This document shows, one piece after another, positions 11,044 through 21,918 of a stretch of 64,000 bases of DNA (positions within the stretch are counted from its first letter, which is position 1; each line of letters opens with the position of its first letter). Location of the stretch: positions 1,990,389-2,054,388 of the forward strand of contig CM035309.1 in NCBI GenBank assembly GCA_002900995.3, read 5' to 3'. The translations under genes and the position numbers were made by a program. The DNA is from Ganoderma boninense. Lineage: Eukaryota > Basidiomycota > Agaricomycetes > Polyporales > Polyporaceae. Below the pieces are notes generated by a model. That model worked only from the letters and a program-made list of their open reading frames with translations, made no database searches and had not been told where the DNA came from.

Positions 11044-13103
11044 ATGCTTTCTGCAACCCTTCTTGCCCTTGCAGGGGCACTTCCCCTCGCGTCTGCGCAC
11101 ATCGGTACGGGTCTTTGCCTTCTTGCATTCAATGTGCGCTGAACATCTCCCTCTAGCCCTTTTCCATCCTAGTATGTACGGCTTCAACGTCACCCAACAA
11201 ACGTTCCCATACGACAACCGCCCTGTCGCCCCCCTCATGAACATGAACTTCAATCAATGGTGGTTCCACGGCCATCTCGACTACCCTCCCAACGCCGGAG
11301 ACGTCTTCGAGCTTCCCGCAGGCAAGCCCGCCACAACTGAGCTTTCCTGCGACAAGGGCGAGACGTCGTTTTTCGCGTCCTCTCCCGGTGGCAACGTCCA
11401 AGACGGCAACAACCCGTGCAGCGGCGGTACCTTCCCTAGCGGTGCTATGCATACGACCGGTTTCGACGACCTCAAGGGCTGCGCGCTCGCCATCGCATAT
11501 GAATCAGACGTGACCAAGATCCAGCCCGAAGACTTCACTGTATTCAGCGTCAACCAGACCTGTGTTTGGACGCGCTTCACGGACTTCCAAGTCCCCGAGC
11601 GGATGCCGCCCTGCCCTCCCGGTGGCTGCCACTGCGCCTGGTTCTGGATCCACTCGGTGCGTGCATGTCTCGCCTAGGACGGTTCGAAACAGGACGGCTA
11701 ACGATATGCTCGCTTTGTCTCAGCCTGACAGCGGCGGAGAGCAGAGTACGTCATTCTTCCCGAGAGCTGCATATGGCGGCGAAACTGACAACGGTATTGC
11801 ATTGCAGACTACATGAATGGCTTCAAGTGCAACATCACCGGCTCGACCTCGAATGTGGCGCTCGCGAAGCCCCAGCTGCCGCGCCGCTGTGGAGCCGACC
11901 CGACGAACGGCAAGCCCGATGCCGCCCCGGGGAACTGCACGTACGGTGCTAAGCAGCCGTTCTACTGGTTCCAGACCGAGCGCAACAACGTCAGTGTGCC
12001 CCGTCTGCTTCCCTTGCATTAGCGGCTGACTATAGTGCGATGCAGATGTTCGAGGGGACGTACTCTCCGCCGTTCTACACCGATCTGTACAACTTCAAGG
12101 ATGGCGCGCAGAACGACATCTTCCAGGACTCCTACCCCCAGGGTCTGCCCCCTCCCAGCCCTAACTCGACGTTCGTCCCGACACCAAACCTGGGGAACGG
12201 CGTTGGCGACGGCTCGTCTTCCGAATCGAACTCCTCTGCGTCGGTAGCATTGAGCTCGACGGCTATTGCGAGCTCCGCGTCGACATCGACTGCTGAGTCA
12301 TTCTCCGCTACTTCGTCTGCAGTATCGAGTTCATCGGTGCTGCCATCCTCGTCGAATGACCAGGGATCAGCAGGCGTCCCGCTTTCCACCGCCTCAGCCA
12401 CTGAGTCGCTCCCCACCTCCTCAACAGTCGCTTCCACTTCCTCTGTCGATGGCACCCCCAGCGCCTCGATCCCGGAATCCACATCCATCGTCCTGTCGAC
12501 TTCAGTTGTACTGAGCACCGTTGTTGTGACCGTGACTGCAGCAGCGCCGTCCTCAACTTCCTTCACCCAATCACTGAATCCTGGTTCTTCAGCCCTGTCC
12601 TTCTCGACAGGGGTTATAGCATCGTCTGCCTCATCCTCGCTGTCGCTCTCAGCATCAGTACCTGTCGCCACTGGCTCGGCGGCTGCGACGACAGTGGCAT
12701 CCCAAGCGCAATCCTCAACCGTTCCATCTGCAGCAACAACTATCATCCTCAACTTCCCCACCGGCGGAGCGGGACAAACCAACAGCACTACGGTACTGAT
12801 GGCCACCGCTTCGTCTGTATCGCGGCGGACGGGGATCCTCGCCGCTCGCGAGAACTGGTGAGTCATTCTTGTTTTGAACACCGAGGCGCATCCGTTGACA
12901 GTCCGCTCTCTCTCAGCAAACGCGAGCCGGGCCAACGAAAAGTCTTCCGTCGGCGTTCGTCCCCAGATGTCTCGTCGTCGAACTCCGACTTCGATGTGCG
13001 CGAAGCTGAAGACCACTCCCGATTCGCAAACATGGTCCATGTCGTCCACATGCACAGAGCGCGAAGGCTGGAGAAACGCAGCAGGCTGTGGAATCTCTTC
13101 TGA
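11044..13103 (+). CDS. AA14-family lytic polysaccharide monooxygenase, copy B
   Basis: Secreted AA14-type copper oxygenase, closest in sequence and intron layout to copy A. Exons: 11044-11104, 11157-11656, 11724-11745, 11808-11989, 12046-12857 and 12917-13103. The signal peptide ends ALPLASA and the mature chain begins [14 protein letters not shown]. The second His (SGAMHTTG) is mature residue 101 and the Tyr in GGEQNYMNGF is residue 178, again 77 apart. Copy B has a shorter loop before that His ([14 protein letters not shown]) than A or C. The C-terminal linker is much longer, over 200 residues of Ser/Thr/Ala/Val, likely heavily O-glycosylated. The separate last exon encodes an Arg-rich tail with an acidic patch, ending RSRLWNLF, similar in end motif to copy A. 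No frame break. Confidence 0.9.
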
Positions 13104-13697
13104 CTTGCCCTCATGCCGGATGACTCCTGCTCCGTTGATGCTCTGTTCGCGTCTCCGCCCGGAACCGAACATACGTGCCCGTCGTGGGCGTACTGACTGT
13201 ACATATAACGACATCTCGACGTCCTTGTAGCGTTGCTTGTTTTGACTCACTCTTCTGTACTCGCGCTGGTCCTGTACGTGTAGCTCTAGCATACCCTATC
13301 AATGCACCTGTAGCTTTTCTCTACTTTCCTCCCGAGCAATCCTCGGCAAGAGTCTCGGCTGGCCCCGACGATACACGGGCATATCCATCGTGATAAAACA
13401 GCATGGAAGACAGGCGAAAGAGGAATGTTCGACGCAGATTCGCAACACGCGGCATCAGGACGTCGGGACTAGCGGGGCTGCCGAGGTCGAGCGCGCTGCC
13501 GGCGCTCGCATGTCTCGACTCGACGTCACATAAATTGCCTCCGCGCGCATCCGAGGCTCCCGGCCAGGGCCCTTCACCCATCTCTTCCCTCTTCTTCCAC
13601 GCTCTTCTCCCCGCGCACCTCCGCCGCCACGTAACAGCCCAGCGTTTCTTTGACACCACGACCACGATCGACAGGAGGACGTTAGGAAGCGCAAATC
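13104..13697. other. Intergenic region before beta-tubulin
   Basis: A 594-base gap holding the 3' end of AA14 copy B and the promoter of the tubulin gene on the same strand. The part near 13560-13620 is rich in pyrimidines (CT tracts), common in basidiomycete promoters of constitutive genes. No discrete element is assigned. Confidence 0.45.
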
Positions 13698-16052
13698 ATG
13701 CCGCGGGAGATCATCAACGTGCAAGTGAGTTGCCCGATCTTCTGTAGCGAGCGTGTATCGATACAGGCGTCGGTACACGCTCGCGGCGCGTTCGTTCGCT
13801 CACTCCCACCTTTCTCGTAGGCCGGACAGGTAACGGCGATCTGTATGGATGCTGTCGATGTGGATGCGCGGGGCTGACGAGCGCGCGGACGCGGGTTTCA
13901 GGCCGGAAATCAGGTCGGGGAGAGCTTCTGGCGGATGCTCCTCGCAGAGCATGGCCTGGACGAGGATGGGGTGCGTTACGATTCGCCGTCGGAGTGGCAG
14001 GCCGTGAGTGCTGAAGCGAGTGGCGTGCCGGGAGCAGCATTACCAGGGCAAAGACGGACAGCAGCTCGCTAGGGTACGTTTCTCCCGATGCATTGAGCGT
14101 CGATCAGACATTTACCCTTCGCGCAGGTTGGCGTATTCTTCACGGAGGTAGAGCTCACGGGCCTACCGACGAAGTATGTCCCGCGAAGCGTACAGATCGA
14201 CCTCGAGGAGGGCGTCACCAATCGCGTGAGTGCAGTCGGCAATCGAACCCCACACCGCGCTGTAACTTCGGGCATGGTAGATCCGTTCGGGACCCCTGGG
14301 GAAACTCTATCGCCCGGATACCTATATCGCGGGGCAGTCTGGCGCAGGAAACAACTGGGCGAAAGGCTGTGAGTAGTCCTTTCAAATAGCTTTATACGTC
14401 GCCGTTGATCCTTTCAATGATGCGCCAGTCTACACTGAGGGTGAGTGGCGTGGTTAAATTGCATCTAACCAGGGGCTCAAGCGCACACAGGAGCGGAGCT
14501 CATGGACTCCATCCTGGTATGTGCTTCCGCTGTTTCAACTCGCCCTGCTTCCACTCACGCGCCACTCCTAGGATGTCGTACGCAAGCAAGCCGAAGACAC
14601 CGATGCGCTTCAGGGATTTCAGATTCTGCACTCACTCGGTGGTGGTACTGGTGCAGGCCTGGGCTCGCTGCTGCTGTCAAAGTTCCGAGAAGTTGTGTGC
14701 ATTCTCAAACGTACTTTCTGCCCCCTGATGTGAATACTGCAGGAATACCCCGATAGGATGCTGGCCACGTACTCCATCCTGCCGTCTCCAAAAGTGCGTT
14801 CCCCTTATGTATCAAGCGACTTCCATGCATTGAATGTCATCGTGACAGGTTTCCGAGACGTTGTCGAGCCTTACAATGCGCTTCTCTCGGTTCATCAGCT
14901 GGTCGAGAATAGCGACATGACACTTTGCATTGACAATGAAGCGCTCTACGACGTGACGCAGCGGACGCTAAAGGTCAAAGAGCCAACGTTCGACGATTTG
15001 AACACTGTCGTATCGCAAGTCATGTGCGGTGTTACCACCAGTCTACGATTCCCTGGACAGTTGAATGGGTGCGTATAAGTCATTGCTACTTCGGTCTCCA
15101 GCTCCTTGCTGACACTACGGTCCAGTGACCTACGCAAGCTCGCCATGAACCTGATCCCTTCCCCCGGGTAGGTCTCTCTGCTGATCCATTACAGAGGTCT
15201 CGACTTACGGGAATATTAGTTGCATTTCCTCATGCCAAGCTATGCGCCTTTCTATGATCCGAAGGCGAAGGCTTTCCACCGTTGGAACGTGAAGGATTTG
15301 ACCAACGCCCTCTTTGACCGTCACAACCTACTCGTCGCGGTCGATCCTCGATTCGGGTATGCCGATTCTCGGTCCTGCGCTTACAATCCAGCTAACCGGA
15401 TTCAAGGCGTTATTTGACTGCAGCGACCATCTTCCGGGGTAGAGTCGCTTCGCAAGAGGCAGAAGTGAGTCTGCCCGCTTTAACAGTGCTTGTGCAATCC
15501 CTTGACCATTCAACAGCATGCAGTCCTGGACCTTCAGAGGAAGAATTCTGCCCAATTCGTTGAGTGGATCCCGGACAATGTTTCGGTGTCCCTCTGCTCC
15601 GTTCCGCCCGTCGGCCAGGTGCAAGCCGCGACGTGCCTGGCGAATTCTACCGCTGTGCAGGAGCTGTTCACTCGCAGCCTCGCTCAGTTCTCCGCTATGT
15701 ACAAGCGCCGCGCCTTCCTCCACTGGTACACCGGCGAGGGTATGGACTCGATGGAGTTCACCGAGGCTGAGAGTAATACACATGACCTCGTGTGAGTGTT
15801 TCCTCGTTATATGATTTTCGAACACCTTCACCGACTCATATTCACTTGACAGTGCTGAATACCAGCAGGTATGAATCTTTGCAGTTGCGAACGATTCCAT
15901 AGCGATGCTGATTTCCACTGCAGTACCAGGAGGCCACCGTGGATGACATGGACGAAGAGGAATACGAGGAAGAAGTCAGCGCATCTTATGATCAAGCGCA
16001 GTACGCCGAAGAGGTCGAAGAGATCGGCGGGGAGCCAGAATTGGAAGAATAA
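13698..16052 (+). CDS. Divergent beta-tubulin paralogue, two frame breaks
   Basis: Beta-tubulin, the GTP-binding microtubule subunit. Exons: 13698-13724, 13821-13829, 13902-13970, 14038-14073, 14127-14225, 14281-14368, 14429-14440, 14491-14516, 14572-14691, 14743-14793, 14849-15068, 15126-15167, 15220-15356, 15407-15464, 15517-15791, 15853-15868 and 15924-16052. Start is [18 protein letters not shown]; the GTP loop GGGTGAG and the end EYQQYQEAT are present. It aligns throughout with beta- rather than alpha- or gamma-tubulin but is clearly divergent, and positions 6, 198 and 200 (beta numbering) read Asn, Met and Leu instead of His, Glu and Phe. Two single-base deficits break the frame: after 14860 (one G missing in the VSETVVEP region) and in the C run at 15161-15165 (one C missing before the donor). 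Both look like homopolymer undercalls; otherwise every exon is open. A normal beta-tubulin presumably lies elsewhere. Confidence 0.88.
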
Positions 16053-16990
16053 CGATGTGCCCAGGGTATCTTCATGCGTCATGTTCTATCTTGTCTACGG
16101 TTTGTGCATTGCTACGACTATACTCTTCGCAGCGCTCCGTTCACTCCGCCTAATTTCCCCCGCATATCTTGTCCTATCTTTGACAATCCTATATATGTTG
16201 ATTCCCAGAATCCTACGTCCGCGGACGGCGTGGGGGGCGTGAGTTTGCTTTACCCATCGCTATATCCAGCCTCGGGAAACCCTGAGGCTCATGATCGCCA
16301 TGCAGCACCTTGGAAGGCACCCCAAATCTCGCTTGTGCGTCCCTCTTCCCTTTTCATCTCATTGTCCTCTCATTGACTGTTCAATGAAGTAGTCTTAGAC
16401 GGTTAGGCCATGTCAAATTTTATCGGTCTGGTGCCGTCAGCAACTCTACAAGTTCAACGATCCTTGTCCAGCATCATCGACGCTGGGCGTTAAACATTTA
16501 CCGAAGTTTCTCCGAAGCAGAGCTCAATCGGCAGTTGAGGTCAGTCTCAATGAGCAACGGCTTCTCCTCTCTCATAAGACTATCTGTCCGTACAGCGATC
16601 AGTTACGACACACGGCTTAAAAGCACCGTCAAGGGAGCCGCGAAACGGAAAACGAGGTGCACAGAAGATAGCCGCAACTGACGGCCGTTATGGAGAGTGG
16701 TTCCGTGCAAGATCAAGCACACGATGACAACAGCCCGTAGCTGAGTGCCCCCTCGTGACCGCATTCAGCTCCAGTCAAGGATGTCCTGTGACTGGGTTTA
16801 GCATATCTTTGCGTGAGATTGCGTCTGACGTGCGACCGGCCTTCGATCTTTATCTAAGTTTCGAGGCCGCGTAAAGAGCACGTCCAGTTATAAAAACAGG
16901 GAGAAGTGCTCGGGAGACAGACAACGCGTTCCCTGCATCCACCCTACTTCCCAAACCTTTCTTTTCTCCACAGAGATCCTACCCAACACC
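16053..16990. other. Intergenic region before DUF1479 gene
   Basis: A 938-base gap on the same-strand side of tubulin and the DUF1479 gene. Apart from the TATA element at 16889 it shows no recognisable coding, RNA or repeat feature. Confidence 0.5.
16889..16896 (+). promoter_or_regulatory. TATA box of DUF1479 gene
   Basis: TATAAAAA lies 95-102 bases before the ATG at 16991. A transcription start about 30 bases downstream would give a leader of about 65-70 bases, normal for fungi. The leader is CT-rich around 16940-16970, as often seen at fungal start sites. Confidence 0.6.
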
Positions 16991-18777
16991 ATGGCCAACG
17001 ACCCTTCTGCTTCTGCACCGGAATTCGGACCCTTGCCCCCTCGCTTCACTGAGCTGAAGAAGGAGATCATCGCGTCCTACCCAGACTTCGAAGCCCGCGC
17101 GACCAAGGCGTGGGGTGAGATTCTGGCTGAGCTCGACAAAGCCACCAAGGAAATCGCTGCACAAGGCTCCTCGGTGAGGCTGATCCTCGAGTGGCGTACT
17201 AAGCACTAAGCCACCTCTCCTTGCGGTTCACTGACGTCCTTATTTCGTGGTTGTTGTAGAATGTGCCTGAGGTCAACTTCAGCGAGCTTGGGAGCTTGAC
17301 CCAGGAGCGCGCGGACGAGATTCGTAGGAAGGGCTGTGTTGTCATCCGCGACGTTGTCGACGATGCCGAAGCGCGGACCTGGCAAGCCTGGTTGCGCGAC
17401 TACGTGTCGAAGAACCCGGTCGACGGTAAGCCCTTTGTCAGGCTCGTTGTTGTGTATGGTGGGGCTAAGCGTGCCATAACGTGCATTTGTATTGGAAGGT
17501 ATGCCGGAGGGCGATAAACAGTTCTTCCAGCTTTAGTCTGTATCACCAGTCCTGGGGTTATTTCAGGAGGCTCGCTGACAGGACGCCATGTCGCAGCTGG
17601 ACGAAGTCCCAGATTAAAGCGCGCTCGCACCCGAACCTTCTCGCGACCACAACATGGTTGAACAAGATGTACCACACCAAGGACGGCGAGAAACTGGATG
17701 GCGTTGACCTTGACACGCCGCTTATGTATGCCGACCGCTTCCGTATCCGCAAGCCAGGCGTGCAGTGGGACGCGCACCCACCCCATGTTGACGGTAAGCA
17801 TCTTGTTCTAGCAACTTATTCTTCTCTTGACTACCCATCTGACTCTGTATCACAGGTGGAGGCATTGAGCGTTGGGAAGACGGGGCCTTCCGTCAATGCT
17901 TCAACGACATCTTTAACGGAAACTGGCGCGAACACGACCCGTATGACCTCAAGAACCGCATCATCGCCAAGAGCTCCCTATACGGTCGTCCGAACCAGGT
18001 ATTTTCACTACATTCCATGTAAACGGCGGAGGGGCGTTGAACACCCATCTCACAAGAAATCTTCCAAGGCGACTGTGTTTAGGACGTACCAGGGATGGCT
18101 CGCCCTGAGCGAGACCGCGCCGACCGAAGGCACACTGCAAGTGTTCCCAAACATTATGCTGTCGAACCCGTACATGATCATCCGGCCGTTCTTCGCGCTG
18201 AAGGACGGAGCCAAGCCCGACTCGTTCGACCCCAACGATTGGCAGTTTGGTATGTTCTTGCGGGACTTGCCACATTTCGCCACCTGACAGGAGAGGATGG
18301 CAGACTCGAACTCTCCGGATTTCCATGGAATCTACTCGTATGGGAAAGCATTCGTCGGTCCGCGCCCGAACACCCAGACACACCCGCACCTGAGGCTGGA
18401 CGAGACGATGGTCTCAGTGCCCAAAGTCTACCCTGGCGATATGGTCTTCTGGCATTCCGTGCGTACTGAGTGCGTATTCTGCATGCGTCGGCTATGCTGA
18501 CAGTTGTTCACATGCACAGGACGTCATCCACGCCGTCGAGAGACAGCACGTCGGCAACGAGGCCTCGACCGTCATGTACATCCCCGCTATGCCTTACACG
18601 GCGATCAACGCGCCGCCTACATCGAGAAACAGAAGAAGAGCTTCCTTGAGGGTGTCGCACCTCCCGACTTCCCGAGGAACTTGGGTGAAGCTCAATGCGT
18701 GGGCGTTGGGATCGCAGACGACATTCAAGAGTCCGATTGGAAGGAGGGCGATGGGTTTCGCAATCGAAGTTGCTTAG
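16991..18777 (+). CDS. DUF1479 (Gig2-like) oxygenase-fold protein
   Basis: A DUF1479 family protein, whose members include bacterial YbiU and Candida Gig2 and have a predicted Fe(II)/2-oxoglutarate dioxygenase fold. Exons: 16991-17173, 17260-17425, 17499-17535, 17597-17793, 17856-17998, 18069-18249, 18304-18459 and 18520-18777. Visible family segments are RKGCVVIRDVV, FFQLYWTKSQIKARSHPN, the motif HPPHVDGGGIERW (candidate HxD metal ligands), VFPNIMLSNPYMIIRPFF, HPHLRLD and GDMVFWHSDVIHAVE (candidate distal His). Near the end the frame matching the family shifts: after YTAINA the family-like text (AYIEKQKKSFLEG through GIADDIQ) is in another frame, then SPIGRRAMGF returns to the first. The outer frame stays open, so about 38 residues would be garbled as written. 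Substrate unknown. It ends 179 bases from the convergent cyanase gene. Confidence 0.85.
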
Positions 18778-18956
18778 ATCGTAGATTGGAGGTTGGTCCG
18801 TTTGAGCATATCTGTAAGAGTACAGCGGGTAGATGCATCCAACAAAAACGTCGAAAAATCTGGTGGATTACTTGTTGTACAATGTTACATTCGTTGTGGC
18901 CACGTCGAAATCCATGTTGTCAACTGACCGAGCTATTGGGACTCCCAAAGCGGTGA

Positions 18957-19740
18957 TCACCAACGGAGGTAGGGGAGGAACTTGCCACTGTGAACGAAGG
19001 GTGCAAATTACTCAGCGATTGAATGCGTGTGGAAGTATGCACATGGGAGGATGAGACACGCACTCGAACGTGAGAACCACGCGATCGCCCTTAGGGTCGG
19101 GCTTGCGTTCGACGCCGACTTTACAGTCGATCATGGACATGATCCCGTCGCCAAATTTCTCATGGATGAGAGCCTTGATAGGGGTACCGTAAACAAGGAC
19201 ACCCTACGCAACCGGTCTATCAGTATGGCGAAGTGTCCATCATAGGAAAGACGACATACTTCGAAGAGACGGTAGAGGAGAGGATCCTGGGGAGGAACCG
19301 GGCCGAGGCCACGGCGCGGGTACCAGTTGTCGCCGATCTCAGCAGTCAGGTTAGACGGCGGAATTTCCAGGAGGTCGCCAAGCTTCGCGAGCTCTTCGTT
19401 GGTCGCCTTGGCCTGCCTCAACCGGTGAGTCAGATGGTGCATCATAGCCCGGATTGGTAAGCGCACCTGCCCATAGAATAGCGCCGCAACCCAAGCCTCG
19501 TCGTGCCCGATGGCCTTGCCAATGGCATCGAAGGTCAAGCCTACGACGATCAGTCAGTAAAGCTGGGTTCGACAAGGATATATGTTGCGGACCTTTCTTG
19601 GCCTTTGCCTCGAGTAACTGTGTACATATGATCGGGAGATCGGCATACGGCTCCGCATTCGCATTGACTTTCTGTCAGGTGTCTTCAATGAATCATTTGG
19701 CTCTGATGATCGTTGCACTCACAAAGGTCTGCTGGGACAT
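18957..19740 (-). CDS. Cyanate hydratase (cyanase)
   Basis: Cyanase converts cyanate and bicarbonate to carbamate and CO2, with ammonia released afterwards; it is a soluble decamer in bacteria. Exons: 19723-19740, 19593-19671, 19467-19540, 19260-19412, 19064-19203 and 18957-18987, phases all consistent. The N-terminal helical part reads LLEAKAKKGLTFDAIGKAIG, followed by WVAALFYGQ and EEPP-type linker, then GLGPVPPQDPLLYRLFE. The catalytic residues known from E. coli (Arg96, Glu99, Ser122) correspond to YRLFEGV (Arg and Glu) and GIMSMIDCKV (Ser). The chain closes with the typical DGKFLPYLRW. Length is about 164 residues, slightly more than bacterial. The first exon codes only six residues (MSQQTF). 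No frame break. A role in cyanate or carbamoyl-phosphate breakdown and nitrogen salvage is expected. Confidence 0.96.
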
Positions 19741-20321
19741 GATACTTGCCAGTCGAAGAGGGGTGCAGAATGGGCGGTCTGTGGGAGACTCGAGCCAAGG
19801 TGGGCTAAGCCTTATATATGAGGCTAATGACGCATTTCGGAGTTAGGTTCACAGGAGGCCATGGGCTCCCAGGCGCTACTTTGAGAGTGCTCGAAATTGG
19901 ACGTCAACGTGATAGCACTCGGGTGTTCACGCGACTATGTGGGCCGGAGTGGAACGGAAACGAGCCAGGCGCAGAGGATACACCGGGAATTTTAGGCGTT
20001 GGGGAAGTAGACGGTGGGCGACGACAAAAGACACAGACATTAGAAAGCACATCTTAAAAACCGTTGACGTGTCACGAGAGGGGTTTGCGTCGAACATCAT
20101 TGCTTCTTGCTCCCAGGACATCCGGTCATAACCGAGCCTTCCGAGGCGTCGCGGTAACAGTCAGGTAATTGACCTTCGCAGAGAGCAAAGCGGTTTGGTT
20201 AATGCTCTATAGATACTACTACAGTAATGCATCAGCCATCAACGGCGAATGTCTTCTGTATGAGAAGTGTTCATACCGTCTACAGTGTATGTGAAAAGGA
20301 AGGAGGCATGAACGCTTCTCG
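19741..20321. other. Intergenic region upstream of cyanase
   Basis: A 581-base gap between the cyanase start and the stop of SDHAF3, both on the minus strand. It contains the cyanase promoter including the TATA element at 19812-19818. No other feature was recognised. Confidence 0.5.
19812..19818 (-). promoter_or_regulatory. TATA box of cyanase gene
   Basis: On the minus strand the sequence reads TATATAA at this position, 72-78 bases before the cyanase ATG at 19740. The spacing fits a leader of roughly 40 bases. Confidence 0.5.
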
Positions 20322-20912
20322 CTATGGCGTACCGTCGCTGCTGCCATCTTGTTCGGGAGTCACAGGCCTCCAAACATCCTTTGTAACGTGCATAACCTCA
20401 TATAGTTGACCTAGCTGCTCCGCAGACATCTACAACGTGAAATTAGCTCAAAACTAGTGGTGGAAAGTGGATAAAATGGACCTTCTCCAGCGTTGTGGGG
20501 TCTAAAGGTTTGCCACGAAACGCCTTCGCACCATCGGGACCAGCAGGCAGCACATCCAGATACATCTTCCATTGGGACAGGAATCCTATGATATGAACCT
20601 TGTTTGTCGTTTCCTTATGTCTACGAAACTCTGGTATAGCATTGAGTTCTTGCATGACGCGGTGTGAGATGAGCTTGCTTACCATCTTTAACATAGACAT
20701 CACCGAGGGATCTCATCTCTCTGGGAAGGTTTCTATGTGCTCGGAGGATCCTGCGGTATAATCTACGCGCATATATGTAGCTAGCGCACTGCTCATATTG
20801 AGGAGAACGGCACGTACGGCATCGGTGGCAGCAATGCAGCGCTCGCTTCACGAAGATTCAGAGGTCGCGCGGACACAGATTCAGCAAGGCGTACAATAGT
20901 GGGCCGAAGCAT
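20322..20912 (-). CDS. Succinate dehydrogenase assembly factor 3 (LYR family)
   Basis: SDHAF3 (yeast Sdh7/Acn9) is a mitochondrial matrix LYR-motif protein that helps mature the iron-sulfur subunit of complex II. Exons: 20818-20912, 20683-20762, 20482-20630 and 20322-20429; every junction is in phase. The predicted 144-residue protein starts MLRPTIVRLAESVSARPLN, an Arg-containing, acid-poor leader suiting mitochondrial import. It then has the LYR motif (PLYRRILRAHR), LPREMRSLGDVYVKDEFRRH, HIIGFLSQWKMYLD and LDPTTLEKMSAEQLGQLYE, all typical. Its start faces the DUF4604 gene across 232 bases, so the two probably share a bidirectional promoter. No anomaly in the sequence. Confidence 0.95.
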
Positions 20913-21144
20913 TTTGGTTTGGTTCCTGGAGTCGCAGCAGTAGATTGAGGGCGGGAGACGGTGGCCACTTGTCAATGCGCATGGAAGAGGCCAAGCGACG
21001 TTGAGCGCTTTCAGCCACAGCGACCAACTCTCTTCCCGCGCGACGACGACGTTGAAGAAACTCATCTTGACCTCCGACTCTTCTCCTTATTCTCATTTCT
21101 AAAACTACTTATCTCGTGGTCTACCTGCCTGCTTTCTAAAACCG
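20913..21144. promoter_or_regulatory. Shared divergent promoter region
   Basis: Only 232 bases separate the starts of SDHAF3 (minus) and the DUF4604 gene (plus). No clear TATA box lies at the right distance for either gene, consistent with a TATA-less bidirectional housekeeping promoter. This is inferred from geometry. Confidence 0.5.
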
Positions 21145-21774
21145 ATGTCCAACAAGGAACCGACGCGTGCCCAGCTCTCTTCCCGGCTCACCTACCAATC
21201 ACGGACCCCAGCATTCCTCCTGAGGATGCAAAATGGCATGGGAGGTCGAGGAAGAGATGACGATGAAGACGACGAATTTGAATACGACGGCTCTGGAAGG
21301 CCTCCGATCCCCAAGCGTCCAGCCATTCCAGAGCGGCCCGATGACGAACCAGGGAGTGCAGATGAGGATGATCTGGATGAGAAGCCTCAGATCGTGGTGT
21401 TAAAGGAGGGGAAGCATTTGTCGGAGAGGGATGTTGAGAACGAGAAACGGAGAGGTACGAGGACTCAAGTACCGAATCAACCGTGATGCGTTGTCTCATC
21501 GTCGCGCTCAGCGAAGGGCCTACCCCCTCTTGCCGACCCCGCTGAAAGCACTTCGAAGAATGAGCTTGCAAAAGGATCTACATCTACGGAGCCAAAGGCA
21601 CCAAAACAGCAGGGCCTATCGTTCGGGGCAGCCGCAAAGCCTAAGGGCGCGAAACGGAAAGCCGTTGGTGATGGTCGAGACGACGTGGAGAAGCCTGAAC
21701 CCGCTGTGAAACCCACCAAAAAGAAAGCCAAGAAACAAGACAAGAAGTTGTTATCGTTTGACGAGGATGCGTAG
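21145..21774 (+). CDS. DUF4604 / KIAA1143-like protein
   Basis: A small charged protein of the DUF4604 family, the family of human KIAA1143; the molecular role is not established to my knowledge. Two exons: 21145-21454 and 21512-21774. The N-terminus has the family motif RLTYQSRTPAFLLRM, then an acidic region, then EKPQIVVLKEGKHLSERDVE, which matches the conserved PQVVVLKKG-type segment. The C-terminal half is Lys/Pro-rich with several KKKAKK-type clusters, likely nuclear, and ends with the family end motif KLLSFDEDA. The whole protein looks disordered. It converges with the S10 carboxypeptidase gene 144 bases downstream. Confidence 0.88.
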
Positions 21775-21918
21775 TGTTACAGCCAATTCCATCAAGGACC
21801 GGTATGGCGCAGGGTATATTTCTACGAAACGAGTATGTAAAACTCTCTCTTTTTTCAATCAACCAACGTCTTACATGTTATATGATGGGGTCAGGGAGCC
21901 ATAAGCTACGTCTGGTCC

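Noticed and set aside
12132..13292. 386-codon open frame antisense to AA14 copy B
   Set aside because: It is the mirror of the Ser/Thr-repeat linker; low-complexity coding sequence often leaves the opposite strand open. No start or domain support.
13698..13724. Gamma-tubulin identity suggested by the MPREII start
   Set aside because: Later segments ([39 protein letters not shown]) match beta-tubulin, not gamma.
14794..14848. Alternative tubulin donor (GTTCCC) that would avoid the first frame break
   Set aside because: It would add a residue and replace the conserved segment before VVEPYN with non-family residues; the donor is poor.
13698..16052. Reading the tubulin as a pseudogene
   Set aside because: Both breaks are one-base changes at short runs, all seventeen exons are otherwise open with correct splice signals, and similar breaks occur in unrelated genes. 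Sequencing error is the simpler explanation, though decay is not excluded.
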